DNA of 64,000 nt from Myxococcota bacterium (GCA_030748735.1 JASMLK010000136.1:1-64000); one strand, 5' to 3'; shown: positions 9,106-18,718, counted from the stretch's first letter. Made by a program: numbers and translations. The notes: a model not told the origin generated them from the sequence alone.

Positions 9106-9893
9106 CCGAGCGCCCTCCGCAGCTCGAACGACAGCCGGGTAAGCGCAGCACTCACGCAGGCGATCGCCGCGAAGTACACCAGGTCGGACGCGAACACGAA
9201 GCCTTCCGCCATGTGGCCGAAGCGCAGACGAAGCGAAAGCGCGTCGAGGAAGATCGCTGTCGGCTCGCTCACGAACCCATGGGTCCAGCCGAGGTCGTAG
9301 ACGATGAAGCAGACGGCCACCGTCGAAGCCGCGGCCACGACCTGACTCGACGCAAAGGCAGAGCAGACGAGACCCATCGAAGCGATCCCGATCGCCAGTA
9401 GCGATAGCCCCACGAACACCGACGCGAGGTGCTTCATCCCCAGGCCACCCTGCTCGATGGCCGTCACCGGATAGATGAAACTCACCGTCATCATCAGCAC
9501 GACGAAGGCGTAGGTGACGAAGTACTTCGCCGCGATCACCTGCGCGCTCGAAAGCCCGCTCGTCAACAGCAGTTCGTCGGTTCCGCGTTCGCGTTCTTCG
9601 GCAAACACCCGCATGGTGACCAGGGGTAGCGGGATGATCAGCAGCACGCCGAGCTGTTCCATCACCGGGTTGAAGACCGTGTCGATCAGGTTCACGTGGG
9701 TGGGGATCGTGTCCGATTCGAACCCGCCCATCGTGCTGCTCGCAAACACGAAGAGGATCTGGTTGTAGAGCCGAAGGTGTTCGAAGAAGGTGACGGCGGT
9801 GACGAGCGCCACCATGAAGAGCACGCCGTACGCGATCGGCGAGCCGAAGAGCACGAGCGCTTCCTTCTGCATGAGCGACAGCAGGCGCCTCAC
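9102..9893 (-). CDS. ABC transporter permease (GldF-like, ABC-2 type)
   Basis: 263 residues with about six membrane segments and the ABC-2 permease pattern, including the cytoplasmic loop EERERGTDELLLTSGLS found in gliding-type and multidrug ABC-2 permeases. Both ends overlap neighbours by 4 bp (ATGA) with the ATPase upstream and the GldG-like gene downstream, indicating a tightly coupled operon. Cargo cannot be deduced. Confidence 0.87.
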   Translation of the reverse strand: MRRLLSLMQKEALVLFGSPIAYGVLFMVALVTAVTFFEHLRLYNQILFVFASSTMGGFESDTIPTHVNLIDTVFNPVMEQLGVLLIIPLPLVTMRVFAEERERGTDELLLTSGLSSAQVIAAKYFVTYAFVVLMMTVSFIYPVTAIEQGGLGMKHLASVFVGLSLLAIGIASMGLVCSAFASSQVVAAASTVAVCFIVYDLGWTHGFVSEPTAIFLDALSLRLRFGHMAEGFVFASDLVYFAAIACVSAALTRLSFELRRALG

Positions 9894-10627
9894 GCTGGAA
9901 CCTCCGCTTCATGCGGCGGTGCGGTACCGCGGAAGAGGGCGAGGTTCGTTTCGCCCGCGAGCACTTCTTCGGTCGGTCCCGATACGACGAGTTCTCCTTC
10001 GGAGAGGACGGCGCAACGCGTCGTGAGGCTGCGCGCTTCGTCGAGGTCGTGGGTGCAGAGCAGCAGGGTGCGGTTGCCCGCCTCGGCGGCGAGCGCCGTC
10101 TGGACGTCGCGCCGCTGCAGCGGATCGAGCCCACTGGTGGGTTCGTCGGCGATCACGAGAGCCGGGTCGTGGATCAGCGCCTGGGCGAGAGAAACGCGCT
10201 GCGCGAACCCCTTGGACAGGTTTCCGATGCGTCGCTTGCGCACCGTCTCGAGGTGGAACGTTTCGACGGCGTTGGCGACCGCTTGCCGTTGTCGCTCGCC
10301 CGAGAGTCCGCGAATGCCGGCTGCGAAGCGCAGGTAACGCTCGACGCCGAGGTCCGGATAGAGATGCGAAACCTCGGACACGAAGCCGAGACGTTGCTGC
10401 ACGTCCCTGGGATGGTCGGCGGGCGAAACGCCATCGACCGTGAGCGATCCACTGCTCGGTGCAAGGAAGCCCGTCACCAGACGGATGAAGGTGGTCTTGC
10501 CCGCACCGTTCGCGCCGAGCAGCCCGAACGCTTCCCCCGGCTCGATCGTGAGATCGAGCGCGCCGAGCGCGGTCCGTTCGGCGAAGCGGCGCGACAGCGC
10601 CCGAGCCTCGACCCGTGCGCCCGGCAA
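9890..10627 (-). CDS. ABC transporter ATP-binding protein (GldA-like)
   Basis: 245 residues. Walker A is GANGAGKT, the signature is LSKGFAQRVSLAQAL (LSKG variant), Walker B is PALVIADEPTSGLD, and the switch histidine is in LLLCTHD. It energises the permease encoded next. The most likely start is TTG at 10627-10625, directly abutting the TAG of aroA, so translation probably depends on ribosomes finishing aroA. No ATG or GTG exists between there and the conserved first strand. Confidence 0.9.
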   Translation of the reverse strand: MPGARVEARALSRRFAERTALGALDLTIEPGEAFGLLGANGAGKTTFIRLVTGFLAPSSGSLTVDGVSPADHPRDVQQRLGFVSEVSHLYPDLGVERYLRFAAGIRGLSGERQRQAVANAVETFHLETVRKRRIGNLSKGFAQRVSLAQALIHDPALVIADEPTSGLDPLQRRDVQTALAAEAGNRTLLLCTHDLDEARSLTTRCAVLSEGELVVSGPTEEVLAGETNLALFRGTAPPHEAEVPA

Positions 10628-11926
10628 CTACAGGGTCTCCAGCATCTCGAAGAAGTCGGGCCAGGTCTTGCTGACGCAACCGGGGTCGAGGATCTCGATG
10701 CCCGGAACCCGCAGGCCGGCCAGCGCGAACGACATCGCCATGCGGTGATCATCGTAGGTTTCGATCGCGGCGTCGTGGAGGGGCCCGGGCTGGATGTGGA
10801 GCCAGTCTTCGCCGGCTTCGGCGCGCGCACCCATGCGACACAGCTCGGTTTCGAGGGCGGCGAGGCGGTCGGTTTCCTTGATCTTGAGGTTCCAGATGTC
10901 CTGAATCACGGTGGGGCCGTCGGCGAAGAGACAGACGACCGCGTAGGCCAGCGACGCGTCGGGGCAGTCGTTCATGTTCACTTCGCCGAGGCTTCGCAGC
11001 CCCTTCTTGGGAGCGATCAACTCGATGGCGTCGGCCTCGCGGTGTACGCGACACCCCATGCGCTCGAGCAGGTCGACGATGGCGAGGTCGGCCTGGAGGG
11101 AATCCTTCGAAAGCCCTTCGAGTCGAACGCGTCCGCCGGTGATCGCCGCGGCGCACAGCGGGTAGACGGCGGACGAAGCGTCGGGTTCGACTGCGTAGTC
11201 GCGCGGCTGATACCGCTGTCCCGCTTTCACGACGAGACTGTTCTCGCCCACTTCACCCTCGGCACCACCCCAGCTGGCTTCGACCCCGAAGTCGCGCATC
11301 ACCTGAAGGGTGAGGTCGATGTAGGGACGCGACACGATCTTGCCGAGAAAGTGGATCTGCACGTCTTCGCGCGCGTACGGCGCCACCATCAAGACGGCCG
11401 AGACGTACTGGCTCGAGGCCGAAGCATCCATATAGACACTCCCGCCCGGGAGCCCGCCGCCGGCGACGCGAACCGGAGGGCAGTCGTTGCTCCCGAGGAT
11501 CTCGAGTTGTGCGCCGAGACCTTCGAGGGCATCGCGCAGGTGGGAGATCGGTCGTTCGCGCATGCGCTCGTTGCCATCGAGCACGACCGGCCCGGCACCG
11601 AGAGTGAGGACCGCCGTCAGGAAGCGCGCCGACGTTCCGCTGTTCTGGATGTAGATGGGCTTGGCGGAAGGGGGGAACTCGGGGCCGTGCCCCTGCACGC
11701 GGAACGTCGTTCCAGCGACTTCGACCGGGCTCCCGAGTGCGCGCAACGCGTTGCACATGACCTCGGTGTCGTCGCTCCGCAGGCAGCCGGTCAGCACGCT
11801 CGGGCCCTCGGCGAGGAACGCCAGGGGGAGCGCGCGATTCGTGATGCTCTTCGAGCCCGGGACGCGAACGCTGGCGTCGATCGGGCCGGTGGGGCGAACG
11901 GGGAGGGATTCGGTGTGTTCAGTCAT
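10628..11926 (-). CDS. aroA: 3-phosphoshikimate 1-carboxyvinyltransferase (EPSP synthase)
   Basis: 432 residues from the ATG at 11926. It joins shikimate-3-phosphate and phosphoenolpyruvate in the shikimate pathway. Family motifs are present: PGSKSITNRALPLA, NSGTSARFLTAVL, and KETDRLAALETEL near the C-terminus; length is standard (~430). The in-frame extension upstream is Pro/Arg-rich and lacks family similarity, so the shorter start is preferred. It is first in an operon with the ABC trio and divergent from serA. The PheC-AroQ fusion further along uses chorismate, a downstream product of the same pathway. Confidence 0.95.
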   Translation of the reverse strand: MTEHTESLPVRPTGPIDASVRVPGSKSITNRALPLAFLAEGPSVLTGCLRSDDTEVMCNALRALGSPVEVAGTTFRVQGHGPEFPPSAKPIYIQNSGTSARFLTAVLTLGAGPVVLDGNERMRERPISHLRDALEGLGAQLEILGSNDCPPVRVAGGGLPGGSVYMDASASSQYVSAVLMVAPYAREDVQIHFLGKIVSRPYIDLTLQVMRDFGVEASWGGAEGEVGENSLVVKAGQRYQPRDYAVEPDASSAVYPLCAAAITGGRVRLEGLSKDSLQADLAIVDLLERMGCRVHREADAIELIAPKKGLRSLGEVNMNDCPDASLAYAVVCLFADGPTVIQDIWNLKIKETDRLAALETELCRMGARAEAGEDWLHIQPGPLHDAAIETYDDHRMAMSFALAGLRVPGIEILDPGCVSKTWPDFFEMLETL

Positions 11927-12488
11927 CGAGGTCGTCGCAGGCGCGTAGCCGAACCGTACCTGTGAAGCGCTTCCATTTCCTATGGGGTCTGTTCGTGGGG
12001 GGGGCGGGGAGGCCCGCTTTCCGGTGGCCGAAACGCGGTTCGAGGCGGATCTCGATTGACACCCAGGAGGCCGTCCGGCAAACTTCGCCACCGCGCTAAT
12101 TCGATCGCCAAGCCGAGGGTTTAGCGCAACCCCGGCTCAGCCGGTTCCAACCGGCCCCGCCGTCCTTCCCGCAACCGTGTCCAGTGGTCCGATGGCCCAA
12201 TGATGGCCCAATGATGGTCCGGTGGTCAGAAGGTAGAAAGCGGCGTGCCGAAATTCGTGTGGTCCTTTTCGTGGCGCCGTGCCCGCGCCGCGCTCAGCCC
12301 GCCCAAACCACCCAGCCCGCCAAAACCGAAAGCCCGCGTGTGCAGACCCGCGCTCGGGGAGAAGATCCCCGCGGCCCGGCGCGTCGCGCGACTGCCCACA
12401 AGTCAGCACGCCCCGGGTGACCGGGGAAGCCCAGGCAAGCAAAGCGAAGGCAAGCCAAGCCAAGCAAAGGCAAGCAAGGAGAAGACCG
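11927..12488. other. Long aroA-serA intergenic region with short tandem repeats
   Basis: About 560 bp between divergent aroA and serA. No gene is convincing. It contains a near-perfect tandem duplication of GATGGCCCAAT around 12190-12225, a C/A-rich stretch near 12297-12345, and a run of AGGCAAGC/AAGCCAAG-type purine-rich repeats at about 12430-12480 that ends in the serA Shine-Dalgarno AAGGAG. Small inverted repeats occur near 12117-12160. Promoters for both genes should lie here. Confidence 0.5.
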
Positions 12489-14072
12489 TTGGCCAAGGTA
12501 CTGGTATCCGACAATCTCGCGGCGGAAGGTCTCGAAGTGTTTCGCCAGGCGCGGGGGATCGAGGTGATCGAGAGCCCCGGTCTCGCGCCCGGGGAACTGC
12601 TCGAGGCGATCGCGGACGTCGACGGTCTGGCGATCCGCAGCGGCACGAAGGTCACCCCCGACGTCATCGCTGCGGCCAAGAACCTTCGCGTGATCGGCCG
12701 CGCGGGCATCGGGGTCGACAACGTCGACGTCCCCGCCGCCACGGCGCGCGGGATCGCGGTGCTCAACACGCCCGAGGGCAACAACATCACCACCGCCGAG
12801 CACGCGATCGCACTGCTCGTTTCGCTCGCGCGCCACATTCCCCAGGCCACTGCCTCGATGAAGGCCGGCAAGTGGGAAAAGAAGAAGTTCCAGGGCATGG
12901 AGCTCTTCAACCGCACCCTCGCCGTCGTGGGGCTCGGCAACATCGGTCGCATCGTCGCCCTGCGCGGCAAGGCCCTGGGCATGAAGGTGGTGGCCTACGA
13001 CCCCTTCACCACCCAGGAGCGCGCGCATCAACTCGACATCGAGTTGCTCGAAGACTTCGACGCGCTGCTCGCGCGCGCCGACGCCATCACGGTGCACGTG
13101 CCGAAGACGAAGGACACCGTGGGGCTCCTGGATCGCGAAGCCTTCGCCAAGGCGCGGCCGGGGCTCCTGGTCATAAACGCAGCACGCGGCGGCATCGTGG
13201 ATGAAGAAGCGCTGTTCGAAGCCCTCGAATCGGGGCAGGTTGCCGGCGCGGCCCTCGACGTGTTCGTCGAAGAACCGCCGCCCGCGGATCATCCCTTGCT
13301 CAATCACGAAAACGTGATCTGCACGCCTCATCTCGGGGCGTCGACGGAACAAGCACAGGTCAACGTGTCGGTCGCGGTGGCGGAACAGATCTGCGACTTC
13401 CTGCTGCGCGACGTCGTGCGCAACGCGATCAACGTGCCGTCGATCTCACCGGAACTGCTCAGCGAAGTGGGGCCGTTCCTCCATCTCGCCGAACAGCTCG
13501 GCCGCTTCCACGGCCAGCTCTGCCCGGGTGCGATCGAGCAGGTCGAAGTGGAGTACGCGGGCGAAGTCACGGAGATGAACGTCGCGCCCATCACGATCGC
13601 CGTCTTGAAGGGCATCCTCGAAAGCGTGCGCGACGGGGTCAACATGGTGAACGCGCCCTCGATCGCGCAGCAGATCGGGCTCAAGGTGATCGAGAGCAAG
13701 GTCACGGCCCCGCGCGATTTCGCGAGCCTGGTGAGTGTGCGGGTGCGCGGCTGCGAAGATCGCTTGATCGCCGGCACCATCTTCCACGGTGGCCAGGCGC
13801 GCATCGTGCGGATCGACGACTTCATGCTCGAGGCGATTCCCGAAGGGCCGACGATCTTCCTGCAGAATCACGACCAGGCCGGCGTCGTGGGCAACGTGGG
13901 CATGATCCTCGGCGAAGGCCAACTCAACATTTCGCGCATGCAGCTCGCGCTGGTCCCCGAACGCAAACAGGCCGCGATGCTGGTGAACGTCGACGACGTG
14001 CCGTCGGACGAAATCATGGAGCGCCTGCGCAACAGTCCCCACATGATCACCGCACAGCTGGTGGAGCTATGA
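12489..14072 (+). CDS. serA: D-3-phosphoglycerate dehydrogenase
   Basis: 527 residues from TTG 12489, chosen because AAGGAG lies ~9 bp upstream and the protein then begins AKVLVSDNLAAEGLEVF, the normal SerA N-terminus. It catalyses the first step of serine synthesis. Layout: substrate- and NAD-binding domains (VVGLGNIGRIVALRGKALG; catalytic INAARGGIVDEEAL and CTPHLGAST), the intervening ASB domain (~320-445), and a C-terminal ACT domain (QNHDQAGVVGNVGMILGEGQ). This is the ~525-residue class found in Mycobacterium and Bacillus. purA follows 67 bp downstream. Confidence 0.95.
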   Translation: MAKVLVSDNLAAEGLEVFRQARGIEVIESPGLAPGELLEAIADVDGLAIRSGTKVTPDVIAAAKNLRVIGRAGIGVDNVDVPAATARGIAVLNTPEGNNITTAEHAIALLVSLARHIPQATASMKAGKWEKKKFQGMELFNRTLAVVGLGNIGRIVALRGKALGMKVVAYDPFTTQERAHQLDIELLEDFDALLARADAITVHVPKTKDTVGLLDREAFAKARPGLLVINAARGGIVDEEALFEALESGQVAGAALDVFVEEPPPADHPLLNHENVICTPHLGASTEQAQVNVSVAVAEQICDFLLRDVVRNAINVPSISPELLSEVGPFLHLAEQLGRFHGQLCPGAIEQVEVEYAGEVTEMNVAPITIAVLKGILESVRDGVNMVNAPSIAQQIGLKVIESKVTAPRDFASLVSVRVRGCEDRLIAGTIFHGGQARIVRIDDFMLEAIPEGPTIFLQNHDQAGVVGNVGMILGEGQLNISRMQLALVPERKQAAMLVNVDDVPSDEIMERLRNSPHMITAQLVEL

Positions 14073-14139
14073 CGATCCGGGTCGCATCTCGCGTCGTCGT
14101 ACCGAACACGCAGGGCAAGGGTGAGGGAGCAGAGAAGTC

Positions 14140-15438
14140 ATGACGACCGTCGTCGCAGTGGGTGCCCAATGGGGCGATGAAGGCAAGGGCAAGATCGTGG
14201 ACTGGCTGGCGCCGCGCGCCGATCTCGTTGCGCGCTTCCAGGGCGGCAACAACGCGGGTCACACCCTGGTCGTCGATGGTGAGACGACCGTGCTCCACAT
14301 CGTGCCGTCGGGCATCCTGCACCCGGGCAAGGTCAACCTGATCGGTCCTGGCGTCGTGGTCGACCCCGCGGCGCTCCTGACCGAGATCAGTGCCCTTTCG
14401 GAACGGGGCGTGCTCAAGGACCCCTCGCGCCTGCGCGTGAGTGGGCGTGCGCACGTAATCCTGCCCTGGCACAACGCACTCGACCTGGCGCGCGAAAGCA
14501 GCGCCTCGAAGGGCAAGAAGATCGGCACGACCGGGCGCGGGATCGGTCCGGCCTACGAGGACAAGGTGGCGCGCCGCGGGGTTCGCATGGCGGACCTGCT
14601 GCTCACGGATGAACTCGCCGACAAGATCCGCGCGCTCGCCGAGTGGAAGAACTTCGAACTCACGAAGTTCCACGGCGTCGACCCGGTGGACACCGAGGCG
14701 CTGGTCGAAACCGCGATCAACTGGGGCCGCGAACTCGAGCCCTATATCGATCACACGGGCCGGATCCTCGACTCGGCGCTGCGGGACGGGAAGAGCGTCT
14801 TGTTCGAAGGCGCGCAGGGCACCTTCCTCGACGTCGACCACGGCACGTATCCCTTCGTGACCTCGTCGAACTGCGTCGCGGGAGGCGTGACCACCGGTTC
14901 GGGCATCGGGCCGACGAAGATCGATCGCGTGCTCGGGATCACCAAGGCCTACACGACCCGCGTCGGCGAAGGCCCGTTTCCTTCTGAACTGCACGACGAA
15001 CTGGGCGAAGAGATCCGCAGGGCGGGGAGCGAATTCGGCGCCACCACCGGGCGTCCCCGACGCTGCGGCTGGCTCGACTGCGTAATGCTGCGCGAAAGCG
15101 TGTGCGTGAACGGGATCACCGACCTCGCGATCAACAAGCTCGACATCCTGAGCGGCTTCGACGAGCTGCTGATCGCCACGGCCTACAAGATCGACGGGAA
15201 GCTCACCCACGACTTCCCGATGACCCTGGCCGAGGTGGCGCGTGCAGAGCCGGTCTACGAGACGATGCCGGGCTTCCGCGAAGACGTGACGGGCGTGCGG
15301 CGACGCGAAGACCTGCCCGACAACGCGCGCCGCTACATCGAGCGCATCGAAAGCCTGGTGGACGTGCCGGCGGCCTTCATCTCGGTGGGCCCCGGGCGCG
15401 ACGAGACCATCATGTGCACGGATCCCTTCGGCGCATAA
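14140..15438 (+). CDS. purA: Adenylosuccinate synthetase
   Basis: 432 residues, the standard length. It makes adenylosuccinate from IMP, GTP and aspartate, the first committed step to AMP. The N-terminal P-loop-like GAQWGDEGKGKIVD, NNAGHTLVV, GTTGRGIGPAYEDK and GATTGRPRRCGWLD are diagnostic. A purine-rich Shine-Dalgarno (GAGGGAGCAGAGAAG) precedes the ATG. It follows serA on the same strand; hisZ, often between them in proteobacteria, is absent. Confidence 0.97.
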   Translation: MTTVVAVGAQWGDEGKGKIVDWLAPRADLVARFQGGNNAGHTLVVDGETTVLHIVPSGILHPGKVNLIGPGVVVDPAALLTEISALSERGVLKDPSRLRVSGRAHVILPWHNALDLARESSASKGKKIGTTGRGIGPAYEDKVARRGVRMADLLLTDELADKIRALAEWKNFELTKFHGVDPVDTEALVETAINWGRELEPYIDHTGRILDSALRDGKSVLFEGAQGTFLDVDHGTYPFVTSSNCVAGGVTTGSGIGPTKIDRVLGITKAYTTRVGEGPFPSELHDELGEEIRRAGSEFGATTGRPRRCGWLDCVMLRESVCVNGITDLAINKLDILSGFDELLIATAYKIDGKLTHDFPMTLAEVARAEPVYETMPGFREDVTGVRRREDLPDNARRYIERIESLVDVPAAFISVGPGRDETIMCTDPFGA

Positions 15439-15646
15439 CGCCCCGGCGCAGACTCGCAGGCGGTTCCTCGAGGGCGATTGCCTGATCGCCGGCCGTGGTC
15501 ATGTTGTGACTGCGGCTGAGCTGCGGGCGCATTGCGCCTGCTCGGCTCAACCGGCGCCCACTCTCGGCCGATGAGAATGCCGGTTTCGAGAAGCAGCGTG
15601 GCGAGGGCCGCGTCCGCTTCTCGTCGGGTGAACGAGGGAGCGGCCA

Positions 15647-16525
15647 TTGGGGCAAGGAATTCGCGTGCTGTCCGCCAACCTGCTGAACGGCGGTGCGGAC
15701 CCCGATGCGTTCGCGGATCTCGTCGCGTCGCTCGACGTCGACGTGTTGGCCGTGCAGGAAGTCGGGCACGCCCAGGCGGAAGCGCTGCTCGATCTATTCG
15801 AGTCGGGGGAGATCATTCCCGCGCCGGACTTCACCGGGATGGGGCTGCTCGCGCGACATGACCTCGAGGTCGAGCGGATCCCCCTCAGCTGGGGCTTCGG
15901 TCAGATCGGGGGCTTGCGCCTCGCGGGCTGGGGCGACGACGCCCCCGTGGTCGAATTGACCAACCTCCATATCGCCGCACCGCACATGTGGAGCCCGCGG
16001 CCGGGGCCGTGGCTGCGTTACCGCCAGGCCGCCGAACTCGACTCGCACCTGCGGCACGGGGCTCAGAAGCGCTGCGTGAGCACCAACAGCAGCAGCGCAA
16101 CGAAGGTGAGGAGCGGGGAGGGGGCGCCCGAGCGTCCTGGGATCGATTCTGAGCCTCGAAAATGGGACTCCGAGCGTCTCGAAGCGACCAACGAGCGTGC
16201 GGGAAGAGAGCGGAAGGGCCCCGCACGCATCGTGGTCGGCGATTTCAACGCCACGCCCTATTGGCCGTGGTACCGGCGGATGGTTTCCCAGTTCACGGAT
16301 GTGGCCGTCGCCGTGGCGGACAAGACCGGCGAATCGCCGCGCTCGACCTGGGGGCCGTGGCCCGGATCGCGGCGCTTGCTGCGCATCGACCACGGGTTCG
16401 TGCACGGGATCGAGCCGGAGGCTTTCGAAGTGGTCGACATCGTCGGTTCGGACCACAGTGCCATCGTCATGGATCTCTCCTTTGGGGTTTCGGGTGGGCG
16501 TTCGGATGGGGACGCGGATTCGTAA
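15647..16525 (+). CDS. Endonuclease/exonuclease/phosphatase (EEP) family protein
   Basis: 292 residues from TTG 15647 (GAGGGAG ~8 bp upstream; a GTG lies six codons later). All metal and catalytic motifs of the EEP fold are visible: SANLLNGG, AVQEV, TNLHIAAP, VVGDFNATP and the final GSDHSAIV. The fold includes DNases, sphingomyelinases and inositol phosphatases; the substrate is undetermined. Odd feature: a low-complexity, charged insertion of ~50 residues just before the VVGDFNA strand. No signal peptide is obvious. Confidence 0.82.
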   Translation: MGQGIRVLSANLLNGGADPDAFADLVASLDVDVLAVQEVGHAQAEALLDLFESGEIIPAPDFTGMGLLARHDLEVERIPLSWGFGQIGGLRLAGWGDDAPVVELTNLHIAAPHMWSPRPGPWLRYRQAAELDSHLRHGAQKRCVSTNSSSATKVRSGEGAPERPGIDSEPRKWDSERLEATNERAGRERKGPARIVVGDFNATPYWPWYRRMVSQFTDVAVAVADKTGESPRSTWGPWPGSRRLLRIDHGFVHGIEPEAFEVVDIVGSDHSAIVMDLSFGVSGGRSDGDADS

Positions 16526-16694
16526 CGGGGTGGGTCGCGGTCCAAACACTGTTGCGCGAACAAAAAGCGAAAACAAGCGAAAGGCGAAAAAAACACGAAA
16601 AAAGCCGGCCGAGGGTGAACCTGGGCGTCGTGGGTGCCCGGAATTGCTCACGAAATCGGTCGACACGGGTAGGGCCCGGTGTTAACCACTGCCC

Positions 16695-16767
16695 GGGCCC
16701 ATAGCTCAGTTGGTAGAGCAGTGGACTTTTAATCCATCGGTCCGGGGTTCGAGTCCCCGTGGGCCCA
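16695..16767 (+). tRNA. tRNA-Lys (anticodon UUU)
   Basis: A 73-nt cloverleaf. The acceptor GGGCCCA pairs with TGGGCCC; the D-arm is GCTCAGTTGGTAGAGC; the anticodon stem GTGGA/TCCAT encloses loop CTTTTAA with anticodon TTT; the T-arm is CCGGGGTTCGAGTCCCCG. The next bases are CCG, so the 3' CCA is not encoded and must be added. Confidence 0.96.
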
Positions 16768-16867
16768 CCGATACCGACGCTGATCGACCTCGGAGATCAC
16801 CGCCGATCGCGGCTACGGCCACGGCCACGACCAATGGCGCTGGCTGGATGGGTTGGAGACGAAGCGC

Positions 16868-18718
16868 ATGTCCCCGCGCCGCCGGAGCGCAGGCACTTCA
16901 TGGATCGCGCGTCTGGCGCTCCTGGTCGCCGCGCCCGCGGTCTTTCTGTCGCTCGTCGAACTCGCGCTGGCACTCGTGGGATTCGCGGGCCGGCCCGCCT
17001 TGTTCATGGAGTCGCCGCGCTTTCCGGGCATGCTCGAAGCGAATCCCGCCATTGCCCAGCGCTACTTCCCCGGGCGGGAGACGCAGCTCGCGATCAATCC
17101 GCAGCCCTTCACTGCGGAAAAGCCCGCTGGTGCAGTCCGGTTGGTCGTGCAGGGAGGATCGACGGCCGCGGGGTTCCCGTACGGCCCACTCGCGGCACTC
17201 GACGGCATGTTGGCGGATCGACTCGAGGCCGCGCGCCCGGAGCAGGCGATCGAAGTCATCACGACGGCGATGGCTGCGGTCAACAGCTACGCCTTGCTCG
17301 ACTTCGTCGACGAGATCATCGCGATCGAACCCGATGCGGTGCTCATCTACGCCGGTCACAACGAGTACCTCGGCATCTTCGGCGCGGGTTCGGCGCTGAC
17401 TACACGGCGCTCGCGCGCGGCGACCCGCATGCACATGTGGCTGGGGCGCTTCCGCGTGTATCAAGCGATCGACCTGCTGATCCCCTCCGCGGCGGAAGCG
17501 ACGCAGCGAAGGGAGGGCGAGAGCAGCGGTCGTCGCGACACCCTGATGGCGCGGGCCGCCAGTAGCGCCCAGATCCCACTCGGTTCGAAGCTCTACCGCG
17601 AGGGACTCGCACAGTTCGAGGAGAACCTGGAGGCGATCCTCACGGCCTACCGCGAAGCCGGGATCCCGGTCTTCGTTTCGACCCTGGCGAGCAACGAGGT
17701 CGATCAGGCCCCGTTCATTGGTTCGCCCCCCGGTGAGCACGATGCGGATGCCTTTGCGGCGACGCGCGTGAAAGCTGCGAGCCTGGACGAAGCGGGGGAG
17801 CCCCTTGCGGCACGCGCGACCCTCGAGGCATTGCTCGAGCTACATCCCGAAGCCGCCAGCGCGCTGTTCGACCTCGCCCGCCTCGAACGGGAGGCTGGCG
17901 AACTCGAAAAGGCCGGGGCGCGCTTTCGCCGGGCAAAGGAACTCGATCGTCTGCGCTTTCGCGCGCCCGAAGCGATGAACGAGATCGTGCGGCGACTGGC
18001 TGCGCAGTACGACGCCGTCCTCGTCGACGGGCAGGCGCGCCTCGAAGCGCACAGCGAAATCGGGCGCGTCGGGCGCGAACTCATGCTCGAGCATCTCCAC
18101 CCCAATGCGCGCGGTTACTTCCTGCTCGCCGATGCTTTCTACGAGGTGCTCGAACGCGAACGGGTGTTCGGAGAACCGCCCGAGTACGGCGCCCCGACGC
18201 GGGCAGAAGCGATGCGCGACATGCCCGTGACGATGGTCGACCACCTCAACGCTCTTCAGCTGGCCCGAGAGATCACCTCCGACTTCCCGTTTCGACCGGA
18301 TCGCATCGAAGTGCCATATCCCGAACCGAAAGGGCCCGTGGGTGAGATTGCCCGGCGCGTCTACGAGCACCCGGAGCAGTGGCTCGACGGCATGGAGGCC
18401 CTGCTTCAGCACCATCTGGCCCAGGGCGAACACGCCCGAGCCCTGGTCGTGGCGCGCGTGACAGCGCGTTCTCTGCCGGGAGAAGCCGCACCGAACCGTG
18501 CGGCGGGGCGTCTACTCTTGCGACACGGTCGTGTGCGTCAGGCGGCACGCTACTTCGACAGGGCACTGCAAGCAGAGCCCGACGATCTCGCTACGCTGCG
18601 CTTTCGCCGCGATATCCATCGAGCGCTCGGCGATCTGGCCGGCGTTGCGGCGGTTCAGGCACGCATCGACGCACTCGACCCGTCGCGTGAACCGAACAAG
18701 GAAACCCCCGCATCATGA
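16868..18718 (+). CDS. Membrane-anchored SGNH/GDSL hydrolase-fold protein with C-terminal TPRs
   Basis: 616 residues from ATG 16868, with GGAG ~9 bp upstream. An N-terminal membrane segment (residues ~12-38) is followed by an SGNH-like domain: the GDSL block is modified to VVQGGSTAAGFPYG, the block with the catalytic Asn appears as YAGHNEYLG, and the C-terminal His block is EHLHPNARGYF. TPR-like helices occur within the domain (~305-365) and at the C-terminus (~525-610). SGNH folds include esterases and carbohydrate O-acyltransferases; the activity is not established. The stop overlaps the peroxiredoxin start (ATGA), so the two are translationally coupled. Confidence 0.78.
   Translation: MSPRRRSAGTSWIARLALLVAAPAVFLSLVELALALVGFAGRPALFMESPRFPGMLEANPAIAQRYFPGRETQLAINPQPFTAEKPAGAVRLVVQGGSTAAGFPYGPLAALDGMLADRLEAARPEQAIEVITTAMAAVNSYALLDFVDEIIAIEPDAVLIYAGHNEYLGIFGAGSALTTRRSRAATRMHMWLGRFRVYQAIDLLIPSAAEATQRREGESSGRRDTLMARAASSAQIPLGSKLYREGLAQFEENLEAILTAYREAGIPVFVSTLASNEVDQAPFIGSPPGEHDADAFAATRVKAASLDEAGEPLAARATLEALLELHPEAASALFDLARLEREAGELEKAGARFRRAKELDRLRFRAPEAMNEIVRRLAAQYDAVLVDGQARLEAHSEIGRVGRELMLEHLHPNARGYFLLADAFYEVLERERVFGEPPEYGAPTRAEAMRDMPVTMVDHLNALQLAREITSDFPFRPDRIEVPYPEPKGPVGEIARRVYEHPEQWLDGMEALLQHHLAQGEHARALVVARVTARSLPGEAAPNRAAGRLLLRHGRVRQAARYFDRALQAEPDDLATLRFRRDIHRALGDLAGVAAVQARIDALDPSREPNKETPAS

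Noticed and set aside
7582-10134. An 850-residue fusion including the GldG-like protein
   Set aside because: The first ~340 residues are out-of-frame translation of the permease and ATPase genes. The true start is the ATG at 9105.
12137-12982. A minus-strand 281-residue frame across the serA leader
   Set aside because: It overlaps the clear serA coding sequence, has shadow-frame composition and no Shine-Dalgarno or domain.
15333-15647. A minus-strand 104-residue frame beginning MAAPSFTRREADAALATLLLE
   Set aside because: Its first 30 residues look protein-like, but it then runs antisense into purA with no family similarity. Too weak to call.
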